Part shown: positions 1 to 12,729 of the stretch, piece after piece | Position numbering within the stretch: the first letter of the stretch is position 1 | Layout of the letters: each line of letters starts with the position of its first letter | Origin: Selaginella tamariscina | Lineage: Eukaryota > Streptophyta > Lycopodiopsida > Selaginellales > Selaginellaceae | Assembly: GCA_003024785.1 (NCBI GenBank) | Contig: PUQB01000007.1 | Span: 784,001 to 848,000 of the forward strand | Direction of reading: 5' to 3' | DNA length: 64,000 nucleotides | Made by a program: the position numbers and the translations under genes | The notes under the pieces: generated by a model | What the model was told of the DNA's origin: nothing | Databases searched by the model: none | The model's input: only the letters and a program-made list of their open reading frames with translations

Positions 1-339
1 GTACTAAATGAATTATCAAATGCAATGTTATTTTAAGTTATGGAAATAAATATAAGATATGGCTAAGTTTCTAAGTATGAGGGTTTTATCAAAAACATAT
101 ATTACCATTAAGCATTTATAGTACAAGCGATACCATATTATTTTATAAATGAGTAGGATGAAGTGATATATTGCATCAACATACCACAATAAGAAGTTTT
201 ATTAGTATTATGAAAGGTAAATGAAAGAGAACATACGAGGCATTTTGTAAATTATTTAAATAATGATTATTGAATAAACACCAGCATACACTACATCATC
301 AAGTGCAATCGTTCAAAATCTTTATAAAATAGGGAATGA

Positions 340-790
340 ACTTTATGAGACTAATAAATTTGAAGAGTAATGTTATATCTTTGTAGTTATAAATTATATC
401 ACTAAATGGATAAGAGCAATTGTATTATGTGATTGTCAAGCATGAAAGTTGCAAATGCCATATGTTATAGAGCACTATTGAAATTAATAAATGATCACAA
501 AAGTCATTTCATGTAAGCATTTTATATTTTGGATATTTGATTAAGCTTGATATTTCTATGGTGTACTATTCAGAAAAAACAAATGAACGAAATTACTAAT
601 AAGATACATAAGATACTCAAGACAGTAGTTGTTAAATTATTAATACATAAACATAATTGAGAAGAGCAATTACCATTAACATTACTAGCGTACTATATTA
701 CTTTTAAGGTTGGTACTAAGTTTATTTCATTCTATTTAACATATAATTCAAAAACCATAACATCAACGGAATTTATAATATCATCGTGAT
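340..790 (+). pseudogene. Decayed Ty3/gypsy integrase fragment
   Basis: Translation in shifting frames gives FVVINYITKWIRAI near 390-430, which resembles the V-DYFTKW-EA segment around the first catalytic Asp of plant gypsy integrases. LTLLAYYITFKVGTKF near 670-730 resembles the LWAYRTT-K-T-G-TPF segment after the catalytic Glu. Stops and indels interrupt it throughout and no LTR was found next to it. This is therefore an old retroelement relic identified only by motif resemblance and order. Confidence 0.5.
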
Positions 791-1050
791 ATATTAATAA
801 TAACAATCACAATACAAGAAACCTTTTACTATTCCAAAAAATAATTCATCATCCGCAAGTAAAACAAAAGAAGCAACAAACAATTAACATGGAAATTCTA
901 TGATCGAGAAGATCAATTTATTAATCTAAGAATATTAATGAAGATGTGGGAGAGAATTCTTCTAAAAACCAAAGATTATTTAATATCACGACGATGTGGA
1001 CCAATCCCATAATAGAGTCCTCTTTCCTTTGTGCTCATTAGTATATCTGC
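785..1050. repeat. Dispersed repeat, copy A
   Basis: About 250 bp starting near ATATTAATAATAACAATCAC and ending near TTTGTGCTCATTAGTATA. It matches 14150-14390 with small indels. It follows the integrase relic, so it may be the end (LTR or 3' region) of that retroelement. Confidence 0.6.
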
Positions 1051-2617
1051 CTCCCCACGACGTCTACCTGAGAATAATACTTCAGTATTTACAGTACAAA
1101 GCATAACTATGTAATAACAAATATTCATTATAGATATACTGTATACGGGTTTACAGGGAAGTTACACAGTGGCATCTGCTTATATATTATATGTAGTATA
1201 TATTCACATGTATTATATTTTGAATATCAATATAGATAAATAAGTAAACATTTTAATAGTAAGTTGAACAGGTTAGTTCGATTAGACTAAATATATTTTT
1301 AAAGACGTTTAAAATTGACAACTGTAGACATAAACGTAAACACATGTACAAAGGAACATCACATATTTAATTATATATATATATATGTGTGTATATATTT
1401 TGTAAAACCAAAAACACACACTTATCAAAAAAATATCAAATATTAGTATGCATAACCCTTATTTTGTAAGTAAAGAATGTAAAAGAATGACATGGTAAGT
1501 TATAGCTTATATGTTCACAGTTAGTGAAGTTTTCATAAAACAATATGTTTAGTCCAATTGTATTTAAAGATCACATTGCATTCATATTATAAAATATATA
1601 AATGTAGATAAAAGTGTGGCCTAAATATGTAATATGTAATAGTTTATTATTATAAATGTTTTAATATACCAATATTTTTATCTATTGCATATTTGTTTGT
1701 AATACAGTAAAATCAAATTTATATTATGATATAATTTTATATTATTAAGGTAATAATGAAAGAATATCAGAAATATTCATATCTTGCCATCTTATACAAA
1801 ATTTTACTCTAAAGATTGTTTCAATTAACTCATCTTTTGTATTCAATTGTTTTATAAATTGTTAAAGTAAATCATTATTTATGAAATTCAATGTGGATTT
1901 CTTATATATATTAAACATACAATTTAACTGATAGTATGTGTATGTGTATTTATTTAAATAATATGATAACAAAAATATGTTCTACCCGTCTCAACAGATA
2001 CGTGTATAATATTTAAATATAAAAAAATAAAACTAGATTATGTTATGCACTTGAAGGCTTAATATCAATATGCATACATTATATATACATAAACAGTATT
2101 TAAAAAGTGGTTATTATATAAACCATATAATAGATTAATTATTTCAAAGTAATATACACATATATAAATATATATTATAATACTAACTACTTAAAAACAT
2201 GAAACTTTCAATGAGCTTGTTTAGGAAATTAAATATTGTAATATATACATAGATATTAACTAAATATTGATTTAAATATTGCATATTAATATTTACCCCA
2301 TGTCAACTCCGAAAGAAGGAAATATTACTCATTACCAATAACATTTATATATATATGAGGATTACTCTACCAACAACATTGTCTACTAGATTTATTATAA
2401 AGAAAAATTATTTCTAAAATTTACATTATATATGAAATTATCAAATTGAGACAAATCTATGTATTTATGTTAGTATGTACCATCAAAATTATCAAGGTTA
2501 ATCTTGAGTATAGTATATTATTGGTATATGCTATAGTACATTCTAGGAAAAGGTTTAAGGGTAAACATTCCTTATAAAATCCTCTGTTTTCTAAATTAGG
2601 GTTGCTGATTAGGGTTC

Positions 2618-3804
2618 ATGGATTGGCGCTGTCTGGAGCTCAGATTCCTTTGTGTATACGCCTCCGTCTTCTACATATTGTTCATACACCATTCTCTACG
2701 CCTCTCTTCAGGTTGGGTGTGTATGTATGTATAAATGGATGTATGCAAACGTATAAGACAGATAGATTACAACTGATAAATGTAGCTCCTAAACATATCT
2801 ATCCTTTATATACTTTATAAATAACATACATCTACATTATATACATTAGATTAAAGATATGTCTAATATATATTATGCTATATGGCTATATTTTAGGATA
2901 TCTATATATATGTATATATAATGTACATCTTGCGTGTGTGTGTGTTTGTGATCTTCTACATATTTATGTATCTGACGTTTGCATATACATCAATATTGCA
3001 TATCGGAAAATTATACATTGTGCATGGACAGACATGTACACACACACATATATCTGTGTGGTGTGTGTGTGTGTGTTTATTTATTTATTTATTAGTACAA
3101 GTTTAATAGGCGTATGTATGCTGCTGTTACATATATATGGATATACATGTGTGTTTATAACTGTATATAATATCTGATATAATGTATATATATGTTATCT
3201 GGTATATGTCAATGTAAATCAGCCGTAGATATATGTATATGTGTAGTGTATAATGTATATAGTTCACGCTCACATACTCAGATATATTATGATGTATTTA
3301 TATATGTGTGTCATGCAAAATGTTTTATTGCAGATAAATCTGTTAACCTGTGGGGATTAAGAAGAGGCTGGATATTTGACCGTCCTGTTGTAAGTATGTC
3401 CGTGCACACGCGTGTGTGTGTGTAAAGAGAGAGCGTGAGAGACCATGAATTTTTAATATTAATTTATTTTTATTATCCCTACTTTGCAGGATTTATCTGA
3501 TTCTCAATGGAGAAACTTCCGATCGAATATTCCAATATTATTAATAGTAATGAGTGGATTCACGTTTATATCGTTAATTATGAGGCGTTTATTCGGTTTA
3601 AGAAGCAAAGGTCTATCGTATTATTGGCTAATTGTGTCTTTTATCTATTTGGGATACATGCACGGCTTCTGGTTAGTATACACGTACATACTTACGCGCG
3701 TATAGATTCATATATGCAATTTGTATTTATGTATACACCGAGAAAATATACATACATACATATATGTATACACACATGTAATAACATCGCTAGAACAACA
3801 TGAC

Positions 3805-3877
<73 letters not shown>

Positions 3878-4258
3878 TAATATCTTTATGTTACTGGTAC
3901 TGATATTGTTAACTTCGACGCATTCTATGTAATTAATTACCGATATTGTTTATGCAGCTTACTTTTTATAGTAAGTATTGCATTGGGGAATTATGTGATA
4001 ACCAAGGTAAATTTGCATTGGTGTTACTATATGATTTATTTATTTATTGTAAAATATACTAGCATAGTATAAATATCATTATGATTTTTTCTTTTAAATG
4101 TTTTTTCGTTTGGAATTTCAGATGGCAGCTGGGACGTATATGTTTCCACTTATACTTTGGAGCTACAATCTCTTGTTCCTTATATTGAACAGAGTTTATG
4201 AAGGATATTCCTTTGCATCATTGGGGTATATACATAATTATGCATATGTATGCATATA

Positions 4259-4334
<76 letters not shown>

Positions 4335-6241
4335 CACAGCCAGCCAGCCAGCCACCCACACACACGTCTAAGTTCCATGTTATGTGTATTAAGATAGATA
4401 TGTAGTATATATCTATATAGCATATATAATAACCATAATACCGTATATTTCTGCAAATGGCAATACACACACACACACATGGAGAGGTGGGTGCACTACT
4501 GATATATTTATTTACTCAGGGAATATTGGGCAATATTTGACGAGTACAGAGGAAGCTTAAGATGGCACATTAGCTTCAACCTCAGTATGTGTTTTATATT
4601 TACACATACACACATATACATGCATATGTATGCATATGTGTATTTATATCCTTCTAACTATTAATTTCAGTAATGCTTCGTATGGTCAGTTTTGGCTTGG
4701 ATTATCATTGGGCCTACTCTTCTCGACAATCAACATTGAACTGGGAGGTTTGTAATTTAATCATTTCTCAACTTTATTTAATATTTAAGAGTTAATTATA
4801 TATGGTCATTCATGAATTTCCAGAAACATAATGCAAATGCAATCTATGCAAAGATGGTGGTGCTTGCTACGTTTCACACCAGGTATTCTCTCCCTCATTA
4901 AGTTTATTTAATCTGTTATCTTTTTTATTTTTCAGGAAAATCCTTTACCTTCAGACTCTTATAACTTAGTAGCATATTTGAGCTACATAAGTTATGCACC
5001 ATTATACATTGCAGGCCCTATAATTAGCTTCAATGCTTTTTATTCACAGGTGTGTTTTACTTGTGTGTGTATGTAACACAGCGTTATATGCGTGTATGTT
5101 ATGTTATATACACGATATATTGTTATATACATGTACACACACACAATTATATGTTTTATTTGCAGCTTGAGAACCCAACCTACAGGAAAGCACAAATTTT
5201 TTTGTATGGTGTCAGATGGCTAATATGTCTCTTAATCATGGAGTTAATGACGCATTATTTTTACTATAATGCATTTGCTATTAGTGGAGTTTGGCCTAAG
5301 TTATCGCCCATGCAAATCTTCATCGTGGGATATGGGGTAACACACAAACACACACAGATGCACACGCACACAAATCATGAATATACTCACTAATATTACT
5401 TATTTAGTGTATATAAAACTATATGATGTATATAAGAGCATAATTATGTTTGTTTTGTTTATTAGGTGTTAAACTTCATGTGGTTGAAATTTCTTTTAAT
5501 ATGGCGATTCTTCAGATTCTGGGCTTTGGTAAGTACACACACACCCGAGTGCTTATTATATATAATTAGTAATTATACTCCAAGGAACAAGTTAATAGTT
5601 CTGTAATGTTGATAGTGTTTAGTTAACTTACAGTGTAATTTGTAAAATAACCAATATACATCTATTAACCGTCGTCGTAACAGTTAGACATAGAGGTTAA
5701 TTAATAATGTTATTATTAGTGATTAAGAAATGAGCAGTAATTATCAATTGAATTGACTAATAGTACACATAGTTCTGTATATGTATATATTATAGAGAGA
5801 GAGAAAGTGAGTTTTTTTTTTTTACGTTCTTTTCTTTTTTAAGGTGGGTGGAATAGAAACTCCGGAGAATATGGTTCGCTGTGTAAACAATTGCTACGAT
5901 CTTGAAGGGTTTTGGAAAAGCTGGCATGCTTCTTACAATCGATGGCTTGTTAGGTAATGTATGTATGTGTGTCTGTGTACTTACGTGTCTATGTGTGTAT
6001 GTGTACTTATGTGTATATGTTTCTATCTGTATATGTATACACATGTATATATACAGTATGTCCGTACACTTGTGTGTATTTACATGTGTGTCTATGTATA
6101 AATTTATTTTATGCCTGTATAGGTATCTATACATTCCGCTAGGCGGAGCAAGATGGAGATTATTAAACGTGTGGATAATCTTCACGTTTGTTGCAGTATG
6201 GCACGACCTTGAATGGTTCTCTCTCCCTCTCTCTGATATAT

Positions 6242-6339
<98 letters not shown>

Positions 6340-7063
6340 ATATATATCTCTGTGTCTGTGTGTGTGTGTGTGTGTAGACCTTTTTATACACATACAGACA
6401 CATAAACATTTATCTATATTTATACAGGAAATTGCTATCTTGGGCTTGGGTTACCTGTGTACTATGGTTGCCAGAAGGTTTGGCAAAGCTTTCTCTTCAA
6501 ACTAATCAGGTGTGTGTGTGTGTGTGTTGTGGCTATAAACGATTGTAAATTTTTTAGATATATATAGGTGTGTGTGTGTGTGACATAGAAATAGTTTCCT
6601 GTCCTTATTATTGCTAACCATTGCATTCCAGTATGTATATGTTTGTGCGTTTCAGAAACAGATGTGTCTCCCCGCCCCTCCTCACACACACACACACACA
6701 TTTCACACGCTTATCCAGCTGACATGTGTGTTTTGTTATTCAGTTGCAAAAGCTGCAGAAGAACTCACCGGTATTATCAGAGAATGCTGCGCCGTAGCCA
6801 GTGCATTGAACATTTCTGGATTGATGGTATATATCTTTTTCTATATTAAATTCTATTATTAACTTTTAAATGATATTTACTTTAAACCTAATATATTCAA
6901 TATAATATGTATACACTAATTTAATTAGTGTATATTTAATGTATTTACTAATGTATTTAATTATGCAGACCGCAAACTTAATCGGCTTTGTTGTGGGACC
7001 TTCAGGCTTCAGAGAGCTCACCTCAAAACTCCTGGTTAAACAAAGTATGTGTATGCGTGCGCT

Positions 7064-7100
<37 letters not shown>

Positions 7101-7368
7101 ACTAATTCAGTTCCTTATGCAGACGCTGGCCTCTGTATGGGAATCTTGTTCTCTTTTTATATTGGTGCAAAGGTAATTAACTTAATAATATTTGATATAT
7201 GTGTAACTGTGATATGTGTGTATAGTTGTGTGGTTAATGACTCGTTATATAATAGTATGCCTATTATATAATGTACATATTTAGTTAATTAATTCAGTTT
7301 TCTTCTTTTAACAGCTAATGTTTAGAATAAGGGAAGCTAAAGAAAGGAATAAAGATAAAATGTGGTAA
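2618..7368 (+). CDS. MBOAT acyltransferase, GUP1/HHAT-like, 18 exons
   Basis: Predicted multi-pass membrane O-acyltransferase of the GUP1/HHAT branch, found in ER-type membranes in its relatives; its plant substrate is not evident here. Exons: 2618-2711, 3334-3389, 3490-3671, 3958-4006, 4122-4225, 4520-4584, 4671-4747, 4824-4882, 4936-5049, 5166-5336, 5466-5528, 5844-5953, 6123-6215, 6428-6513, 6744-6826, 6969-7044, 7123-7172, 7315-7368. They give about 528 residues, typical of the family. Diagnostic segments are [15 protein letters not shown] in exon 9, [20 protein letters not shown] across exons 12-13, and VAVWHDLEW at the end of exon 13 with the conserved His. The ATG at 2618 gives an N-terminus that splices in frame to [19 protein letters not shown]. 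Exon 8 is 59 nt and needs one more base: the Cys-rich frame [13 protein letters not shown] that fits exon 9 is preceded by TAA. The exon 14 donor is ambiguous within a TG run. Function is firm at family level; intactness is uncertain. Confidence 0.88.
3807..3872. repeat. Intronic (CT)n(CA)n microsatellite
   Basis: A pure CT run followed directly by a pure CA run inside MBOAT intron 3. Similar compound tracts lie in neighbouring introns. Confidence 0.9.
4259..4332. repeat. Intronic (TCTG)n(TC)n microsatellite
   Basis: TCTG repeats pass into a long TC run in MBOAT intron 5, followed by short CCAG repeats. Confidence 0.9.
6232..6375. repeat. Intronic (TC)n(TA)n(TG)n microsatellite
   Basis: A long TC run followed by TA and TG runs in MBOAT intron 13, starting within about 20 bases of the exon 13 donor. 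Confidence 0.9.
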
Positions 7369-9478
7369 ATATGGTATTATTATTATTATTATTTAAACTT
7401 TTTTGTATAATTTGCAGATAAAATAGCAAAGAAAATTACATTTTCACTGTGGAGAGATTGAACCTTGGACATCATGTTGATTATTTCAGTCAAAGGTTTG
7501 ATATGTAATGCTTGAATAGTATTTTTATCATTATGATTGTCTTAAGTATATCTATATCTATATATTAAAAGAATTTAATTTTTTATTATTTATCTTATAC
7601 AGTTTAGATTTACATATGAGTCAAAAGTTGAAACTATATTTTATATTTTGTGATAATTATCGATATATTTATATACTTATATTTTATTAATACCATGTAA
7701 TTATTATATATTTTTATAGTTTTGATTCATATGAGTCAAATGTCAAAAAGATTATCAAGTGTATTCTTATGATTGGAATTCATTCTTGCTTTCTAGCTTG
7801 TTAACATCTTCTTATTCTTATATACACACACGTATATTCTGTGTATGTGTGTATAGATAGTTTGTATATATATTAAATCAATATAATTAATTATATTATT
7901 AAATCATGTAATTATTTATTTAGTTTTATTCATATATATCAAAAGATTATCAGTTGTATTATTATGATTGGGATTTAGTCCTATATATATGCTGTAATAG
8001 TTTTATAACAGTGTGTTTTTATATACTGTATGATAATCATATTGTTTAAAATACAGAATATACCTCCAATGGGGGAATATTCTATACTTATACCTATTAT
8101 AATGCGGTCAAATGCAGTAGTGTGAAGAGCATCATCTAAAAAGCAAACAGCACTTAGTACACAAAATAATAGAATTTTCATACCTTGACTACAAAGTAAT
8201 GGAATCACTTCAAACCTTTTGCCCTTTATTAAAGTATATTCTTGATTAGAATATTCATGGAATAGAAGAATCTTTAAATGTATGTAGCACTATGGACGTG
8301 GCTTTCGGCTTTTTCATCTTAGTGGTTGTTGAGGTCACACTGGATATTTTTTTTATACGCATGTGTATCTATAATATATTATATTACATATTGTAATGTG
8401 TATAAATATAAGTATATATGCTTATATATGAGATTGCTGGATTCCACAACAGTTGAATGGAACTTAATACATACACAAAGATAGTATATATGTTCATATA
8501 TTTATAGTTAAATTCAAAACCTTAGTATGTGATCTTATATTAAACATATTAATCACAACATCCCAAATCTAATTAATATTGTCTTGGAGTGAGAATGTAT
8601 TGTCTCAACAATCAAATCACAACTTAGATTGTAACAAAATTTAATTTATTATAATAAAAGATTATACACTACTAATACACTATTAATAAACATAATCATA
8701 TGTTTTAGAGTTTAATTAATATATTATATAGCTTGCATTGGGAAGACTCACAACTTTTGAAATGGAGCCCAACACCACAAACTAAACTAATATATATTGG
8801 GTACTGTTCTACACAATACATTATTGTACATATCTAAGCGTACATACAAATTAATAATAATGAACATCTTAATGTAATAATTAATTAATTATCAGCAGTT
8901 AATTAATGGTTAAACAGTTATACTTAATATGCTAAACACATTTAAACTACTACTGTTGTACCACATGATGCTCTGCACATTTTTATACTTGGTGGGTGAG
9001 CTCAATACTTTACATAATATTTTAATAAAATCTCGACATTTTCTTTACATAGCATTAAGTCAGGTGTGAAAAAATGGAAAGCTCTTGTTTAATCTTTTCA
9101 CTGACTGAAAATTTTCACGTACTTACTATATACATATAATATACATGTATAATATGTATAAATCTGGCAAGTATATGACAACTTTCATATATATACACAT
9201 ATTGTCTTCATTTTATTTGCTCGTACACAGACACATCTCCAGACTCCTTGTGTAGTTGGAGCAGCAGGCTTTGTATGTCTTAATACGAGAGTTTCCGTGT
9301 GTATATATAGACATATACATATATGGTAATGCTGTAGTGTATACTATTATAGTTATTTGTCAAAACTTTAGTAAACATTTTTAAAACTCCACAGAGTGTT
9401 CTTACATCATAACACTAATGTACAAGATCCTTGCACTTGTATTCCAGATAATTCACTTGTAAAAAAATCTGCATCAAT
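7369..9478. other. Intergenic region between MBOAT and receptor kinase genes
   Basis: AT-rich DNA containing the MBOAT 3' flank and the kinase 5' flank. A 75-codon frame on the minus strand (7981-8208) contains a signal-peptide-like stretch after its internal Met, but it has no support from splice structure or recognisable similarity. No RNA gene or transposon was recognised. Confidence 0.5.
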
Positions 9479-12400
9479 ATGTTACGACTCGCACTGGCGT
9501 ATGTGTTCCTCTTCAATTCGCACCTCGTACTCTCCCAGGAAGCTGAACACTTGCTCGCTCTCAAGCGAGATATCACAGACGGGCTCGGGTTGCTAACAGA
9601 TTGGTCTGCACACAGGAACGCACACTGCAATTGGACTGGAATAACATGTGATAATGGTATGTGTGCTATAGAAACACACACATGTGTACACATATACACA
9701 CAAACATGTATCTGTAGATTACCAAGTTACAAATATCGACATTTCTTCCAAGAATCTCACCGGGACGATCAATTCAAACATTGGCAAGTTCAGGTCTCTT
9801 TCTTACCTCAACCTCAGTATAAATGCGTTCACAGGGAGTCTCCCAAAGGAGCTAACGGAGCTCGTAAACCTCGATGTTCTGGACGTGAGCGAGAATCAGT
9901 TCGGCGGTAAGCTACCCACCGGGATTTCCAGGCTCAAGCTGCTTACTTTCTTCTCGGCACATGATAACAATTTCACTGGGGAGATGCCAGTCGAGGTATC
10001 CCAGCTAACCAATCTGGAGCACCTCGACCTGGGCGGCAGCTACTTCACCGGCAGCATCCCACGGGAGTACTCCAGCCTCTCCCAGGTCCGCGTTCTGAAG
10101 CTCTCTGGGAACTTGCTTACGGGGGAGATACCGCCGGAGCTCGGACAGTTAACTGAGCTCCGGCACCTCGAGCTTGGGTACAACAACTACAGTGGCGGTA
10201 TACCACCGGAAATCGGGCTTCTCACTAAACTAGTGTATCTTGACCTGTCCTGGACGGGTCTGTCGGGTCAGATACCGCCTGAGATTGGTTTTCTCACCCA
10301 GTGCCATACTGTGTTTCTTTATAAGAACAGGTTGTCCGGGAGCATCCCACCGGAACTCGGTAACATGTCCGGCTTGTTGTCTCTGGACCTGTCGGATAAC
10401 ATGTTGAACGGGGCTGTCCCATCGAGCTTTGGCAGGCTCGGGAACCTCAGGCTACTGCACCTTATGATGAACCACCTCACCGGTTCGCTACCGGAGGCCC
10501 TTGGCGAGCTCCCGGAACTCGAGACAATCTCAGTCTGGAGCAACTCTATAACCGGTTCGCTACCGAGCAGCCTCGGACGCACCAAGACGCTCTGGTGGAT
10601 CGACGTTTCGTCCAACCGTCTCACCGGAGAGATTCCCCGCGGCATCTGCTCGGGAGGTGGCCTAGTCAAGCTCGAGCTCTTCTCCAACATGTTGTCCGGA
10701 ACTATACCGGACGTCACAAACTGCCGGTGGCTCCTCCGTGCAAGGCTCCACAACAACCGTCTCACCGGGCCTGTACCAAGCTCATTCGGTACCATGCACA
10801 ACCTTACCCGCTGGAGCTTTCAGGTAACCTCCTCGACGGTACGATCCCGCTGGGTCTCTGTTCGGCCCCGTGTCTCTCTTACCTGGACATATCCCAAAAC
10901 CGAATACAAGGAACCGTTCCTAAGCGGCTCTGGAGCTTACCACAGCTCCAGGAGTTTCATGCCAGCGATAACTTACTATCTGGTGATATCCCCCCGGCGA
11001 TCAGTAATGCAACCAGGTTATCCGTTCTCCACCTCTCCAACAACGCGTTCACAGGTCCCATACCGCTGGAGTTGAGTTACTGTACGAAGCTGGTGACGGT
11101 CAACCTACACGGTAACAACCTCACCGGCGGTATCCCAGTGGAGCTTTCCAAGCTGCCGGTTCTTGCAGTTCTCGATCTCTCGTCAAACTCTCTCCAGGGA
11201 AAGGATACCGGTGCAGTTTACAGAGTCACTGAGTCTCGAGGACTTCAACGTGTCGTACAACAATCTCACCGGTCAACTGCCGATGACGGGTATATTCTCG
11301 ACCGCAACCTCCAGCTCTTTTGTCGGTAATCCAGGTCTCTGTGGCGGGGTTTTACCGCCCTGTTCAAGTACGAATATTGGCAAGAAACCTCCTAGCTCCG
11401 GCCGACTTAAGAAGACCAGAGAGCTGCTTATTGCAGTGTTCTTTCTGCTTTCTCTCGTCATTCTCTTGCTCGGCTTGAGTTTTCTCTATAGGAGGTACGG
11501 CTGGAAGTTCTTGTGTTGTTGCCGGGACCGGGAGTTAGTTCGCGAGTCCAACTCGGATTGGCCATGGAAAATGACTACTTTCCAGAGAGTTGGATTCACT
11601 GTTGAGGTCAGTAGTGTGTGTGTAGAGAATACATACATACACATATAAATATGTAATTGTAGGAGCTTTTGGAGTGTATACAAGAGAGGAACGTAATAGG
11701 AAAAGGAGCGATGGGGATAGTGTACAAAGCAGAGATGGCAAGTGGGGAAATAGTGGCTCTAAAGCAGCTTTGTAACAACAAAGAGAGTTACTATACAGAT
11801 CAAGGGTTTATCTCCGAGGTTAAGGTTCTAGGTGGTATACGACACCGTAACATAGTACGTCTACTGGGATACTGTTCAAATAACTATACGGATATGCTCA
11901 TATACGAGCATATGCCAAATGGGAGTCTTAGTGATATATTACATGGGCAAAAACACTTGGGTATATTACAGGATTGGGTATCTAGGTATAATATTGCTAT
12001 GGGTGTTGCTCAAGGTATTGCGTATTTACACCACGATTGTTTTCCAAATGTTATTATACATAGAGATGTTAAGGCTAGTAATATACTTTTGGATCATAAT
12101 ATGGAAGCTAGAGTTGCTGATTTTGGAGTGGCCAAGCTTATGGAAGCTCGGGAGTCTATGTCTGTTGTTGCTGGTTCATACGGGTATATTGCCCCAGGTA
12201 CGTATTTTACGTGTGCATGGCGTATATGTATACGTGCGAAGTACTGAAAATCCATTGGATTCTACAGAATATGCGTACACAATGAAGGTGAGGGAGAAAG
12301 GCGACATATACAGCTATGGCGTGGTGTTACTCGAGCTTTTAACTGGAAAGAGACCGGTCGAACCCGAGTACGGAGAAGGGAACAATATCGTGGACTGGGT

Positions 12401-12729
12401 ACACTCTAAACTCCGTACAGGCCGATTAGTTGACGTACTTGACTGGAGCATTGGCGGCTGTGAGACCGTACAAGAAGAGATGCTATTGGTTCTTAGAATC
12501 TCTATGCTTTGCACAAGCAGGTATATACACATATGCATATAGATGTGTATATGTATGTATATATATATTATATTATTATAGGTCCCCACGAGATCGGCCT
12601 TCAATGAGGGACGTGGTGTCAATGCTACAAGAGGCTAAACCAAGAAGGAAACAAATTAAAAGCTTCTCAATTGTCCACATGCAAGAAGAAGACGACGAGG
12701 AAATGGATGAAGTACTAGAAGCTAGATAA
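9479..12729 (+). CDS. LRR receptor-like kinase of the TDR/PXY (CLE-peptide receptor) type
   Basis: Plasma-membrane receptor kinase. In other land plants this branch perceives TDIF/CLE peptides and controls stem-cell proliferation. Exons: 9479-9656, 9718-11606, 11663-12197, 12268-12520, 12582-12729; about 1000 residues. Order: signal peptide (first ~19 residues), LRR N-cap with a Cys-x7-Cys pair ending exon 1, about 20 plant-type LRRs in exon 2, one transmembrane helix near nt 11425-11490, then an RD kinase. The kinase shows the Gly loop [17 protein letters not shown] lysine, [15 protein letters not shown] as VADFGVAKL, and APE formed across the exon 3/4 junction. The C-lobe segments [19 protein letters not shown] and [20 protein letters not shown] are what points to TDR/PXY rather than CLV1. 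Two frame changes break exon 2: one base missing near 10811 and one extra near 11201. Between them the LRR frame continues in another phase, so the two cancel. Regulation is not visible. Confidence 0.88.

Larger units (their letters stand above)
1..2617. other. AT-rich intergenic region
   Basis: Apart from the decayed integrase (about 340-790) and a dispersed repeat (about 785-1050), this stretch is AT-rich sequence with short AT and TATG simple repeats. I see no further gene between 1050 and the MBOAT start at 2618. Promoter elements of the MBOAT gene should lie in its last few hundred bases, but I cannot pick a convincing TATA box among the many AT runs. Confidence 0.6.

Noticed and set aside
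4180-4480. Open frames through CT/GA microsatellites (for example minus-strand RERERE runs here and at 6182-6409)
   Set aside because: They are translations of simple repeats in MBOAT introns, with no start context or similarity.
7981-8208. Small secreted-protein-like frame (minus strand)
   Set aside because: It has a signal-peptide-like stretch but lies in AT-rich DNA and the tail looks random. There is no splice or family support.
9659-9717. Upstream frame in which the kinase reading frame appears to start at 9684
   Set aside because: This part is a 61-bp intron. The spliced start at 9479 with signal peptide and LRR N-cap joins in frame at 9718.
10319-10801. 160-codon minus-strand frame
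   Set aside because: Antisense shadow of the GC-rich LRR exon.
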